Assembly (NCBI GenBank): GCA_950295325.1
Contig: OX485809.1
Coordinates: forward strand, 27,466,001 to 27,530,000
DNA length: 64,000 bases
Source: Polytrichum commune
Lineage: Eukaryota; Streptophyta; Polytrichopsida; Polytrichales; Polytrichaceae
Direction: 5' to 3'
This document shows, piece by piece, positions 1-11,895 of the stretch. The translations under genes were made by a program, and so were the position numbers. Below the pieces are notes generated by a model. The model worked only from the letters and a program-made list of their open reading frames with translations, was not told where the DNA came from and did no database searches. Each line of letters opens with the position of its first letter. Within the stretch, counting starts at the first letter, position 1.

Positions 1-1288
1 ATTGAAATTGTAAATTATGTGAGAAGTGGGTGCTGAAGCATTTACTCAGACTTCACATCAGGTATCTCAAGTTTGCCACAACCAAGTCACATGGCCGAAC
101 ACACCCGAAGAAAAGTAGTGTCACTCCTACAAGTTTCATTCACTTCACTACCAAGGGAGACGACACACTACTCGACATTACTTCTCACCGTACTCATAAG
201 ATTAAGGGTAGTTACTTCACTCCTTTTACAAGAGAAATTCACCGCACCACCATACTCAGACTCAAACAGATATTAGAATTCTATATCCGAGGTTCTCTCA
301 GACTTATTCTGCAAGACCACTTCAATGTGTGGACAATTATTCTCGATTAAAGTAGGAGATCACACTTCTGAAACCTACGAATATGTTGCAACATCAACTG
401 CAGTAGCACGGTGACAGAAACTCCCTCTGACATTCTATGCACCAGATAGAGGGACACTTACAGACTATCCCAATCTCCTTTGATAGGATTCAAGACACAA
501 TCCGTGTATCTTCTCAAACAATCTCCTTTCACCGGATTACATTGTTAAAGCACCTCCTCGTACTTAGATACATTCACCACACGACTTATTACAACTAGAG
601 GCTTTCAGGACAATTCATGGAATTCCATTCACTTCAATGAACCCGGAAGGATCTCTTCCTTCTCATAAGAGACTCAACATTCCCACAAGCAATTCCTCTC
701 AATTCCCTTGAGAGAAACAACCACACATCAAGACTCACTCCCTTCACAGGAATAAGGTATCACAAATTCAATCTGGATTCTTCCCGAACCAGGAAAGTAC
801 AATTTTGATGTAAACGATTCATGACCAGCACCAACACAACATATTTAATCCTCACACACACAAGTAATAATATAGCTTCACGCTTATGATATTATGTAGG
901 GTAAAAATGTACATTCAAAAGGGCTTCACACCCAAGCTAGACTCGCTCAAAAACTGCAAGACAAGGGAGACTCTCTTCTCGAGAGGAACTACTTTCTCCT
1001 CTCTTTCTTCTCCTCTATATCCCCTGAACTAGCTTCCTTGCCTCTTGGGGCCAGATTTCATAAGTCTCTTCGACTTGGCCACATGTCTATTGCCCTGCCC
1101 AAAAGACTCTTCCTCTTGGAACTGTTTCATATGAACTAAATGTCTCACCCTTAGCTCATTTCGGATAATTGGTCACTAATAACTTACTTTAGTGTCCATT
1201 TCACATTTCAAGTGTCGATATGAATTCACATCCTATCAAAATCCTAAAATGACTATTCTGAGACCAAAAAGTTGTACCACAAAACGCG

Positions 1289-1666
1289 CGCGTCACTATT
1301 GACACCCCCCTAGGATTCAAACCCTACCTTCCACGTCAGACCTATCCTCCACGAACCCGTTCCAAGTCAGCAAGGCATTCCACGCAGGATTTGCTAATAC
1401 GTTTTCAGTAACACATTTAAACGTGGCACATGTCACGATAAACGCCCTCTATGTTAAAAGAAACGTGCTGACGTGGGATCTTACTATATTTAGCCATTTA
1501 ATAACTACTGTGAGGTAAAAAAACGAGGTGAAAAAATTACTTTCCACAAAGGACACTTATGTTTAAGTTGACGCGATGCTGTTATTTGTAACGCTACGCC
1601 GTTCTTCCAAAATTCAAATGTGTCATCTCTGACACAGGCTGTTAAAGAAACGTCAATAGTGACGCG
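1289..1666. repeat. Short perfect inverted repeat, foldback-like unit
   Basis: CGCGTCACTATTGAC at 1289-1303 is repeated as its exact reverse complement at 1652-1666, giving 15-bp arms about 350 bp apart. The arms contain CACTA, but the 3-bp flanks do not form a direct target duplication, so a CACTA transposon end is not supported. The interior shows no further pairing beyond the arms. It could be a decayed MITE or chance. Confidence 0.35.
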
Positions 1667-1802
1667 TGCACGTTAAAACGTTTAACGTGCAGTATGTTTA
1701 TTTGGATCACATCTAAACCCTAATTCCGGATAGTCTGGGTTTACGTTTCGGATGACGTAGAGAAACACTGGACAAAACATTGTTTTCCTCTAGTGAGGCC
1801 AC

Positions 1803-2426
1803 CTCCGGAGTGTAGTAGGAAGAGATCCTCATTGTCCCAGATATCTGAGTAACGTCCCGGTGAGACAGCCGAGGGGAAGATTAGGCAAAGGTCCGGAAGG
1901 GATCCGGACTTAACCGATCTTCCGAAAAGGTCTCATCACCGGTGGACGGGACAATCCGGAAAGTGGTACGGGTCACCCACTCATCCCGTCGAGTCAGATC
2001 TCCGGTCGGAATCCGGACTCCTCTGGTCACTATGGTCCCAAGAAACAATCCGGATCTCTCTGCGTGACCTGCCAAGACGGATCTGATCAATCCGGATTGG
2101 TTGTGAGGGAGTTTCCGGATTCCAATCTTATCAAGGACGTCTTCACCGGAAGAAACCACCTATTCTAGAGGGTAGACGTAAAGGGGTGGGTAAGTATTAT
2201 AATGAGGACTTAGAGATACCATCCGGAAAGGCACACTCCGGAAAAAGGCTAAGAGTGTCCCCAAAGACCAAAAATCCGGAAATTAGGGTTTCCGGAAATT
2301 TGGCTAAGGAAGAGGAAATAAGCAGGTACGGAGGGTTCTAGACCTCCTACACTTCACAGAATCCCTGGACGATACTAGGGTCATCCGGACAAACCCGGAT
2401 TTGGCACTTAAAAATGCCAATCCGGA
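1803..2426. repeat. TCCGGA-rich block
   Basis: The palindromic hexamer TCCGGA occurs 14 times in about 620 bp (starts at 1803, 1892, 1903, 1955, 2012, 2049, 2091, 2114, 2222, 2237, 2275, 2291, 2384 and 2421). Related half-matches such as ACCGGA and CCCGGAT lie between them. Spacing is irregular and flanking bases differ, so it is not a simple tandem repeat. A clustered binding motif or a decayed minisatellite are both possible. Confidence 0.6.
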
Positions 2427-3536
2427 TAAGTTGGTGTTCGCGTGTTCCCACATGTTGTCATTTAGGATTTGTGTTTTGTAGGTTTACATGACAACACTCC
2501 CTATGATCATATTTTCCAGTGCTTGCATTTTTTTTTCATCTTGAACAAGGGTTGCTGAGTTTCTGTGTGTTTGCTAAGGTCCACTGCCATTGAATTTTCA
2601 TCGTGTGCACCCCTGCACACAATTTTGTTTCTACCCTGCACACTTTTGTATTTCGTATTGCCTAAACTAATTCACATAATTCGTAAATGATTTGTAGGAC
2701 TTACCTCACTCCTTGGGTGATGTTAAGGGTCCATGATTTCATTGGGCCTAGGAGTTGGGTTTTTTGGATCATTGTGTGGTCTTACCTGCTTCAGGGAATT
2801 TAGAAGAATCATTGAATGTTTTCATGGGATCAGTAGTTTCCTTGCATTTTTGGTACATTGGATTGTGCTCTAGGGAGATGCCCAGGGTCCTTGCATGTTT
2901 AATGTGGTTCATGGGCTTGTAATCCATTCAGGGTTTAGTCCTTAGGGTTCATGAGGATTTATATGATTCCTAGCAAAATGTTATGGTTCCTGAGGGGCGC
3001 CCCTCAATCTCAGAACACTTCCTTTGGACCATTCTAGTGACTTGGGTCCTGGAATGTTTCCAAAGTTCTGATTAAAACCTGGTGGTTCCTGTGGATTACC
3101 TTTTTTTTTCCTTAAGCCTCTAATTATGCTTCCCAAGCGTTCAATCCTTTCCTGTGCTAGAGTTCATATATCCTTCTCCTATGATATTGTTCAGGAATTG
3201 ACTTCTTTGTTGTAAGGAGTCTCTTCTGATTCCTATCCTTCATTCCTATATTCCTGGTGATTAACCTCATTCCTGATGGTTCCTACCCCTATTCCTCGAT
3301 TTCCTGATGATTCTCACTTCCTGAATCTATGTTTCCTGATGAATGACAATTGTCCGGACGATTTCCTTCTTTCCTTTTCTGTCATGTTCCTCAATGCTAT
3401 ATTTCCATATGATACACCCTAATCCTGATGATTCCTAGACCCTCATTTCTATGGTTCATGATGTACTTATTGAATTCATAAATATTTGTATAGTTTGAAC
3501 GTGCATTAATATTTGGAAATGTCCTATGTATTGCAG

Positions 3537-5686
3537 CTTTCTTTGTACACACGATTCAAAGAGGAAAATCCAAATGTGGATGTTGGCCTGCGTATATTTG
3601 AGACATTGAAGCCTTGGTATGTGAAGAGGTTGCAGGAATTCAATTCTTGCTGCTGTCGCTATCATGTGCAGATTGCAGAATTGAAAGATGGCTTCAACAT
3701 CATGCGACGACGAATTTTGCACCAATCCTGTAGCTGTGGTTGTGTGGTTTGTGGTGCACGTGGTCCTGGAATGCCGTGTTGGGCTCCTTCAGCTACAGTT
3801 GAAGGAGTGAGGGCCATGTGCGATCTGGTGCTTTGTCCAAAACTAGAGTCCATGGACTTCCACAAGCTTGAGTGCATAAGAGGAAATTGTCCTCACTGTG
3901 GTGTGTGGAAATTGCCATTGTGTCCTCATGAGGTGGACCCCAATTCCACAACACTGATTCCTTGGAGAAAGTTTGAGAATGTTTTTGTAGGCCAAAATTC
4001 TGAAGGTGGTGATCGCCATGCTCTAAGATTGGAGCACAAGACCACTCCTCCTTCCGAATTTATATCCTTCCTTAAACCCAAGCTTGCAGAGTTCGTGGGA
4101 CACAATTTTGAGGCAAAATGGCAAGATGGTCAATTTAAATCTTGCCTTGAAAACTTGTCAAGTGACCAAGTCCTATCTGTTATTGACTTTGCTGAGAACT
4201 ATTCCTTTAAATGGCAAAACGAGGTGCAATCCCAACATTGGCAGTCATTCCAGGTGACAATACTCGTGCATATTACCTTCCGAATTGATCCTAGCTGGGA
4301 TGAAGTGGATGTTAGGGCCAAAATACTTACTGAGTATCACTTCTACATGAGTGATGACAAAACCCACGATAATTTGTTTGTGCAATACTGTTTTGGTTTA
4401 CATTGGCTTTTTTTGAGAGAGTCGGGCCATGCACTACTAGTGGAGCATATAGTTTTCTCAGATGGGTGTTCTTCTCAATTTAAGTGTGCTAGGTCCCTTT
4501 TTTTTGTGACACGCTATCCAACGCTAACCATAAGTCCACAGCTACCTAATGGGTGTGCTATGCAATGGAATCACTTTGGCTCCGGGCACGGAAAGGGACG
4601 TTGGGATGGGGCAGGAGCTACAATTAAACAAGCTCTTCGAGCAGAGCAGGTGAAACCTTATGGTATTAGGTTACACAATGCTAGTGATGCAGTTGCTTAC
4701 CTTAGGCAATATATGGGTCGGCAACATGCAGGGTATACCAATGTTCGTAGAGATGTGAAACGATATTTTTACGAGGTGACCAACACCGATGTTAAGCGTG
4801 CAGATCAATTTAATGCCCGCACAGTGGAGGGAACTAGATCATTTCACCAAGTTCGTAGTGTAGGATTGGATATGATTTCCTTGCAGGTGCGGACCCTTTC
4901 CTGTTTTTGTAGCTTCTGTCAAGATGGAGGTGATGGTCCCTGCGATAATGCAGACTATGTGGAGCCTTATAGACTCATTAGAATTGAACCTTGCAACTCA
5001 GATGACGTTCGTGTAGATGGGGAGCATGTTGATGTCATTGGGGAGGGTGATAGGGAGGCGATAGTTGCTTGCTTGGAAGTTGGGGATCACTTTGTTGTTG
5101 TTGCTGATGAGGGAAACTCCGAGGATGCAGATTTCTGGATTTTAATTACTGAACACACTCTACATGCAGTCGAGGAAGAATCCAAGGAAGATTGTTGGGG
5201 CCAAAAGGTGTACAGGGGAGAGCAGATAGTGATAGGTAGGTATTATAAGCAAAAAGGAAGGAGTATGAGATCTTATATTCTGTGCGATGCTGGTCCTGCT
5301 TATATCTACTCCCACTTGGTAATTGCTGCAAAGTTTGCAATGTTGCCGGCTCGGCATCGACAGAAAGGTGGGAGGGAGGGGACACAGGTACATGCAATCT
5401 ATACAAAACCCAAGTCTTTTGTATGGGCGTCTTCAAACTTATGTAAATAGCAATTAGTTTAAAGTTACTTCTGTTAGGCAAGTGAATTATAGCTGCAAGT
5501 GTGCCCATTCATTTATCAATGACATGCCATGTGATGATTTGTCCTCAACATTTTAGCATGGTGGGATAGGAGGAATAGGGGGCATCAGAGTTTATTTCCT
5601 AATTATTTCTTGTGGTTTTTGAATAGGTGTACACTCTCCCTGCAGCTGCTCATGAACTAATAGAAGCAAGGCTAAGTGCGACTTAA
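3537..5686 (+). CDS. Transposase-like protein with HGKG-type motif, spliced, 5' incomplete
   Basis: The main exon is open from a TTGCAG acceptor (AG at 3535-3536) to a GT donor at 5388. The frame read through that donor would end at 5450. A 239-bp intron (5388-5626) followed by an in-phase last exon (5627-5686) gives a better C-terminus ending at TAA 5684-5686. Visible segments in order are F-x-x-E-x-P-x-x-x-V-G near the start, Cys clusters (CSCGCVVCG and CIRGNCPHCG) likely to bind zinc, ENYSFKWQNEVQSQHW, an FSDGCSSQFK acidic motif, and then HFGSGHGKGRWDGAGATIKQ. The last two pieces match, from memory, a family of uncharacterised transposase-derived proteins in animals and plants whose hallmark is DGxxxQxK followed by SHGKGxxDGxGGxxK, probably an RNase H-like catalytic core. 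There is no internal stop or frameshift, so it may be functional. The N-terminus is unresolved because the first Met codons lie on the intron side of the acceptor. No flanking TIRs were recognised. Confidence 0.7.
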
Positions 5687-6188
5687 GACAATCGGCTGAC
5701 ATCATAGAGATTCTAGCTAGGGTGATGTGTACTAGGGATTGAAAATTATGTACATTGATTTAGGGTCATGGATAGTAGTTTGGAGGTTGGACCAAGCTGG
5801 AGTCACTTTATATATGAATGCATAGGCATTCATTTTTTTGTTGGGTTCAGGGTACTGAAGAACTTACCTCTGACCCTCAAAGTGAAAACCAATCTACAAA
5901 GAATTATGCCCTCACTCGCGTTCTCTTTTCACAGTGTTCGTTTGGAAACAATCATATATGTGTTTGTTTGGAACTAATAACATATGTTGGGTGGTTAATT
6001 GTCAGGGTTTATGTGGAATCACATGTGTTCAACTGGTAGCATCTTAATTTCATACCATCATTCTCTATTGGTATCAAGGATTCCACATATTTTGATAAAA
6101 AATGGAATGTCTGTATTATGGATATGTTAATTTTTTTTTTGCATACGGGCATTTCAGCATACGATCCTTTCAAGGACATTTTCAAAAA
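5687..6188. other. Spacer, no gene seen
   Basis: AT-rich sequence between the spliced transposase-like gene and the target duplication of the gypsy element. Only short open frames without motifs are present. It contains a run of T at about 6129-6139. Confidence 0.6.
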
Positions 6189-6193
6189 AGGTG

Positions 6194-7984
6194 TGTGAGG
6201 CCAAACCCCCACCCTTAAGCGTCCGTAGTCCGAGTAGTGGGTTTGGGCTCACATTCCTCCGCGGTATTGGATTTGGACTTGGATGAGTCCATAGTGCAAG
6301 GTTCACCCTTCAAGTGGTCTTGGATTTAACTTTGGTCTTTGCTTCCTTTGTCTTGCCATCGCGAGAGTGCTCCACATTCTCCATTAAGTTGTGCACGTGG
6401 TTTATTTTTAAAGAGAGGATGCAAGTGTTAAAAAAACACTATTCTCTAGAGTCAATCTCAAATACATTTACTTGTGAAAGCCACACATAACACTAACTAG
6501 CATAATGTAACTAACTACTTGTCTATGAGCTAATTAGGTAGGCTATCTACTAAGCTCCTTCATGAACCCATCTCTTTACTTTCTAATTACATAAACCTAG
6601 CTCCTTCATAAACCCAGCTCCTTCATAAACCCAGCTTCTTAGCTTCTAACTAAACAAACCCAGCTCCTTCATGAACCCAGCTCCTTCATGAACCCAGCTC
6701 CTTCATGAACCCAGCTCCTTAGCTTCTAACTAAACAAACCCAGGTCCTTCATAAACCCAGCTCCTTCATGAACCCACAACTTTGTAGTTGTAATCCCCAA
6801 CTACCTCACTAATTATTCAAGCCCTTAACTAATCTTCCTACCTAATTTCCCTAATTCTACTAACAACCCCTTTCTAATCACACAATTCTTCTTTAATCCT
6901 AAAATCCTAGAGAGGAGAGGGGGAGAGAGAATTTCCTAACTTCACTAAGACTAACTAATCTACACAAGTATATTTTTGCACTCATCACAACATCAAGTGC
7001 TCAACTCTTAAACATGGAACTTGCAACCACGTGTATTCAAAACATGAACTTTAAGTACCACAAATTGGAATCATGAATTAACTTTAAAATCCTTCACGTC
7101 AACACTAATTCTACCAAGAGGTCAAGCCCTCTTCAAGGCTAACAAGCCTTGGCTCTCAAACTAAAAACTAAGCACACACATGTGCTCCAATATGGCTTCC
7201 CACACCCACACTTATAACTCGTGGGGTGCCTTGGAGCACAAAGGAAAGAGAGGATGAGTGAGGGAAGAATGAGGGATTATATAGTAAGCTTGAGGGGGTG
7301 AGCACCCTCAAGGCTCACGATAAGCCCTTGAGATTTCCTCCTACTTAGTAGGCGCCAATCCTATCTTCTAAGCCTTCCTCCCTCAAATGATCAACAAGGA
7401 TCCTAATTCGAACATTTAACTAGCCTTGGCTTTCTACCTACCACACTTTACCAAACTTGGGATGCTTCAACCCAAACTTAGCCTCCTTCGCTTTCCGCCG
7501 CCATAACTTTCTCCCCTTACTTTCCCAAATCGTCGCTCACCACTTAATTCAAACCACGATGCTTAACTCGTGATTTGATTGGTGCTTTGAGAATTTGCTT
7601 ATCCTCCACCTTGCATTCTTCCTTGGGCCTTCCCCATTAAGTGGCCATGATGAGGTGGTCCACTTGTGCGCTCCATGTGATCCTCCATTCATCCCAATTC
7701 GAATGCACTTGCCTCTTGAGTCACTTTGGTTGTCTCCATCCATTTGTACTAGCCTACTCACTAACTACTCAATCCAAGTTCTCCTTACCTATCCTCATTC
7801 ACTCAAATCCTTCCGAAGGTAAAAACACAATAACAACTCACATCCTAGCCTCTTACAACATGGTACTTCTAAGACTAACATTTCACTCTTTTTATATTTT
7901 TGTGAAGTAACATGCTACTTCAAAGTGCATCAACTAACGTTTCAAGGGTCTAAGACTAAATGTGGGCACCCTTTTGGGCTCACA
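6194..7984 (-). repeat. 3' LTR of the gypsy element
   Basis: In window orientation it starts TGTGAGGCC and ends GGGCTCACA, giving TG...CA ends. It contains a small minisatellite of units like CAGCTCCTTCATGAACC (about 6600-6780). Positions 6219-6231 read GCGTCCGTAGTCC, which resembles the 5' end of plant tRNA-Gly(UCC) as I remember it. The internal side (7985 onward) reads TAATTGGCGACCATCGGGGG. I see no clear polypurine tract on the element strand there. Confidence 0.95.
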
Positions 7985-8045
7985 TAATTGGCGACCATCG
8001 GGGGATGAATCCAAACATCTCTTGCTCCAAGGGTAAGTTGCCTAG

Positions 8046-10914
8046 TCAAGCTCGGTACTCCTTACATCTACTTCCCGATGTACGGGTAGGAAAGAGCTCA
8101 CCATTCAACGTTTCCAATTGAATTGAATTATTAGGAAAGACCTCATAGACAAGGTAAGGTCCTAACCATACCGCATTGAATTTCGCCGGAAATTCAAGCT
8201 TTCGTGCGTCTTGAATCATGACCATCATTCCCGGTGTTAGGGCCCTTCTCTTATGTCGTTTGTCGAAAGTAATCTTTCTCCTTCTTTGGATTGCCTCAAT
8301 ATGTTGAGCCGCCATTCTCCTCCCTTCGTCAAGTGCTTCCAAATCGGTTAGTCGATTTCGTAAGGATTGACTTTCGGTAAGTCTCGTACTCACGGCCACC
8401 CTAAGTGACTCGACTTCATATTCGATTGGTAGTGTCGCTTCAAGACCATAGACTAAGGAAAATGGTGTAGCACGCGTAGTTACCTTATAGGTTGTACGGT
8501 ATGCCCAAAGTGCCGCCGTTAGTTTCGTATCCCAATCCCGCTTCGAGTCTATAACCGTCTTGCGTAGTATACTCACCAAAATTCCGTTAACCCTTTCCGT
8601 TTGTCCATTGGTTTGTGGGTGGTAGGGAGTAGTCTTCCGGTGATCAATTTTAAATTTCTCTGTCATCTCTCGAATCAAGTCATTCAAAAAGTGAGTACCC
8701 CTATCGCTTACTAGGATCTTCGGCACCCCGAACCGCGAAATTATGTTTTCGTACATAAATGTTGCCGCGTGTTCCGCCGTGTCGGTCTTCACCGCTTTGG
8801 CTTCCGCCCACTTGGTGAGGTACTCGGTTGCCACCACAATATATTTCATTCCTTTTGAAGATTGGGGATGGACCTCACCCACATAGTCGATGCCCCATTT
8901 TTCGAAAGGAATTAAGGGTAATGATACATGTAAAGGCATCTCCATTCTAAGGTCGTTTCGGGCATACCGTTGGCAAGCGTCGCATTTCCTTACATAGTCA
9001 TGGGCGTCCTTAAATAGTGTAGGCCAAAAGTAGCCCGCTCTAAGTATTTTTTGCCCGGTGAGTTGACCCGAGAAGTGACCGCCGCAAGCGCTATCGTGGC
9101 AAGCGATTAAAATCGCTTCAACCTCCGTTTTTGACACGCATCGTCGTAAAATACCATCGGACCCCCTTCTAAACAACCTATGGCCCACTACAACAAATTG
9201 CCTACTATTTACCCTCACCTTCCTTCTCTCTTCTTTTGTCCACTCTTTGGGCAACTTGTGGGTTGTTAGAAATTCCACTATGCCCGCATACCACTCCGGT
9301 GTAGAAGTGACCACAAAGAGGCTATCATCTACTAACATATCATTTACCGGATTTTTTCCTATCTCCTCCGACAACCTAGACAAGTGGTCCGCTTGTAAAT
9401 GCATACGACCCGGTTTATATTCCACCGTGTAGTCGAATTCTTCTAATAACAAAACCCACCTAGCTAACCTACCACTTAACTCCGCCTTGTTAATTAGATA
9501 CTTGATAGCCATGTGGTCAACAAAAAATACAACCGGGTTGCACATGAGGTAATGCCTAAACTTTTTAACGGAAAACACCATGGCTAGGCACTCCCTCTCC
9601 GTTGTAGAGTAGTTTCTTTCGGCGGGGGTCAATTGCTTACTCGCATAAGCTATGGGTTGATCCTTCTCTTTTTCTCCCGTTGCTTGACAAAGCGCACTCC
9701 CTATTGCCACATTACTAGCATCACAATAGACGTGAAAAGGTTTACCCCAATTGGGTGGTATCAACACCGGATAGGTGCTCAACCTATCCCGCAATTCCTC
9801 AAAGGCTTTTTGACAAGCATCCGTCCACTCGAATTTGACATCCTTTTTGAGCAAATGGGTAATGGGCACCGCTATCTTTGAAAAATTAGAAATAAGTTCC
9901 CGGTACCATCCCACATGTCCTAACAACTTAGAGATCCCCTTGGAATTGGTTGGAGTTGCCAAGTCGCTTATGGCCGCAATCTTATCCGGATCGGGTTCTC
10001 TACCTTTCTCACTAACAACATAACCCAACAACACTCCCTTATTCACTCCCAAAAATGTCTTATCCGGGTTCAATGCTAACCTCATCTTCCTACACCTAAC
10101 CAATGCCTCCCTAACACAATGTAGGTGATCATCCACATTACTTTGTGTGCTAAAATCGTCCACAAAGACGGTCATGGATTTGAACAACAAGTCGGTGAAG
10201 ATATACATTACTAATCGTTGGAAAGTAGCCGGGGCATTACATAACCCAAATGGCATCACTACCCACACAAAAGTACCCCAAGGTGTAGTAAAAGCCGTTT
10301 TATGGATATCTTGGAGGGCTATGGAAATTTGATTATAACCCGCATACCCATCCATAAAGGTATATCGCGAATGACCTCCAACCTCCTCAAGCAACAAGGT
10401 GATAAAAGGTAAGGGGAAGTGATCCTTTTGTGTGCACGAATTCAATTTCCTATAGTCGACACAAACCCTTAATTTCCCATTTTTTTTCTTTACTAAGACC
10501 ATAGGAGAAACCCAATCCGTGATTTCCACCGGCTTGATAAACCCGGCCTTCAATAACCTTTCCAATTCCGCTTTCACCAACAATTGCAATTGAGGATTCA
10601 TCCTCCTCTCCTTTTGTCTAATTGGCCTCGCCCCCGGAATTAAAGGAATCCGGTGCTCTACCATTTCCCTAGGAATTCCCTTAAGCTCATCGTAGGACCA
10701 TGCAAAAGTATCACTAAACTCATCCACCAAATTGCTATACTCCCTAACCGCTTTCTCCCCCAATTTGGAGCCCATCTTCATTTGTCGGGTTTTTCCATTC
10801 TTTAATTTCACATCCACGTACCGCCAATCCGCTTCCGACACATGTGCTTGTTCCTCTTTGTTCCGATACCAATCGGAAGGCACATTGGGGTAATCTTTCA
10901 CATCTTGACCTACA
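8046..10914 (-). CDS. Gypsy pol: reverse transcriptase, RNase H, integrase
   Basis: About 957 residues of element-encoded pol. The frame also runs about 19 codons into the inserted LTR, which supplies a spurious Met at 10976. Order: RT with WVSPMVLVKKKNGKLRVCVDYRKLN, then GYAGYNQI, MPFGLCNAPATFQR and the FVDD active-site box; RNase H beginning YCDASNVAIGSAL with YSTTERECLAMV; integrase with an HHCC zinc module (HDSACGGH and CDACQRYA) and the D,D-35-E core (GIDYVG, LVSDRGTHF, PYHPQTNGQTERVNG). No chromodomain follows. There are no internal stops, so the domain set appears catalytically intact apart from separation from gag-protease by the solo LTR. Confidence 0.95.
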
Positions 10915-10919
10915 ACTAT

Positions 10920-11895
10920 TGTCGCAACCCTTGCTAGCCCCCCCTTGACCATCTTGCCAATTTTCAATTCTAGCAAAGGTTACGAGTGGCTAACCCTTCG
11001 CATACCGCCATGCTAATGGTTAGCTCCTCTAACCCCGGACCAATAGTTCATAGGAGGGAACCAACCCTCCTACTTTGCTTTTGGGACTCACCTCTTAATC
11101 GGTAACCCATTTCCCCAATGTGGACTTCCATCCATGGAAGTCCAATCCTATGTTGATCATCGCGTTGCCGGAGCAACACTACAACAACCCGAACCATACT
11201 AGGCAACTATGGCCTCACAATAGGCCAAATCCCATGGAGGCCTTGCCGTTCGGCCTCGGGTGGGTGAGGCCACACCACCTCACCCATATAAGCCTCTAGG
11301 ACTCTACACGGAGCCCCTACCCCACCGCCAACCAACCTCTTGTCTCTCTACCAAGAGTTGGGGCCAAGTGGACATTTTCCCTTAGCTGCTGGGCCTAGAA
11401 CCCCCCCAGCAGCTTCAGACCATCATAACTTCCTTGTATGATGTCTGATCATAACAACCAACCACTCCATCCTCATCTACGCTTCACGTAGATGCCGATG
11501 GACTCCTCACTTGCCCCATTCGGGCAAGTCTTGAGGAAGTTATGCGTGTTTGAACCTTGGCAGTCCCGGGAATCACTCCCAGGCACTGCTGTACCAGGGC
11601 GCTGTCCCGGGACAGCGCCCCACTCAAATGGCCATAACTCCTAGCTCACACCTCCGATTGAGGTGTTCTTGAGCTTTCTAGAATCACCACGCCATGAGCT
11701 ACGCATAGCTCATGGCCTTACCCTTGTGCCTCCTAGTCTTCGTGGGTGGGAGGCGTTCCCAACGCCCGGGGCCCTCACCCACACTAGGATCACTTGGGCC
11801 CTCTCACCAACGGCGCCACAAGTCCCGGGTGTCACTCCGGGGTCCCCCTTGTGCCCATGGTGTTTCGGGCACTCCTCATGGAGAGGTGCGCGACA
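10920..11895 (-). mobile_element. Solo LTR of the TGTCGC family inside gag-pol
   Basis: Starts TGTCGCAACC, ends GTGCGCGACA, 976 bp, flanked by the 5-bp direct repeat ACTAT (10915-10919 and 11896-11900). It matches the LTRs of the decayed chromovirus family further right (LTRs at 27541, 29658, 38554, 41086, 47196 and 51355) and a second solo copy at 24626. It sits in a continuous reading frame: excising it with one ACTAT copy would rejoin the protease and RT frames without a shift. It was therefore inserted after the host element, as a full element later reduced by LTR-LTR recombination. Confidence 0.95.

Larger units (their letters stand above)
1..3536. other. Spacer without a recognisable gene
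   Basis: No reading frame here resembles a protein family I know, and the short open frames (up to about 106 codons) have no supporting motif. The stretch contains a short inverted repeat (1289-1303 with 1652-1666), a dense cluster of TCCGGA hexamers (1803-2426) and T-rich sequence from about 2500 onward. The T-rich part could hold the promoter and first exon(s) of the plus-strand gene whose clear coding part begins at 3537, but I could not place an upstream exon. Confidence 0.6.

Noticed and set aside
1289-1666. CACTA transposon ends
   Set aside because: The inverted repeat contains CACTA, but the 3-bp flanks are not a direct duplication and no transposase lies between them.
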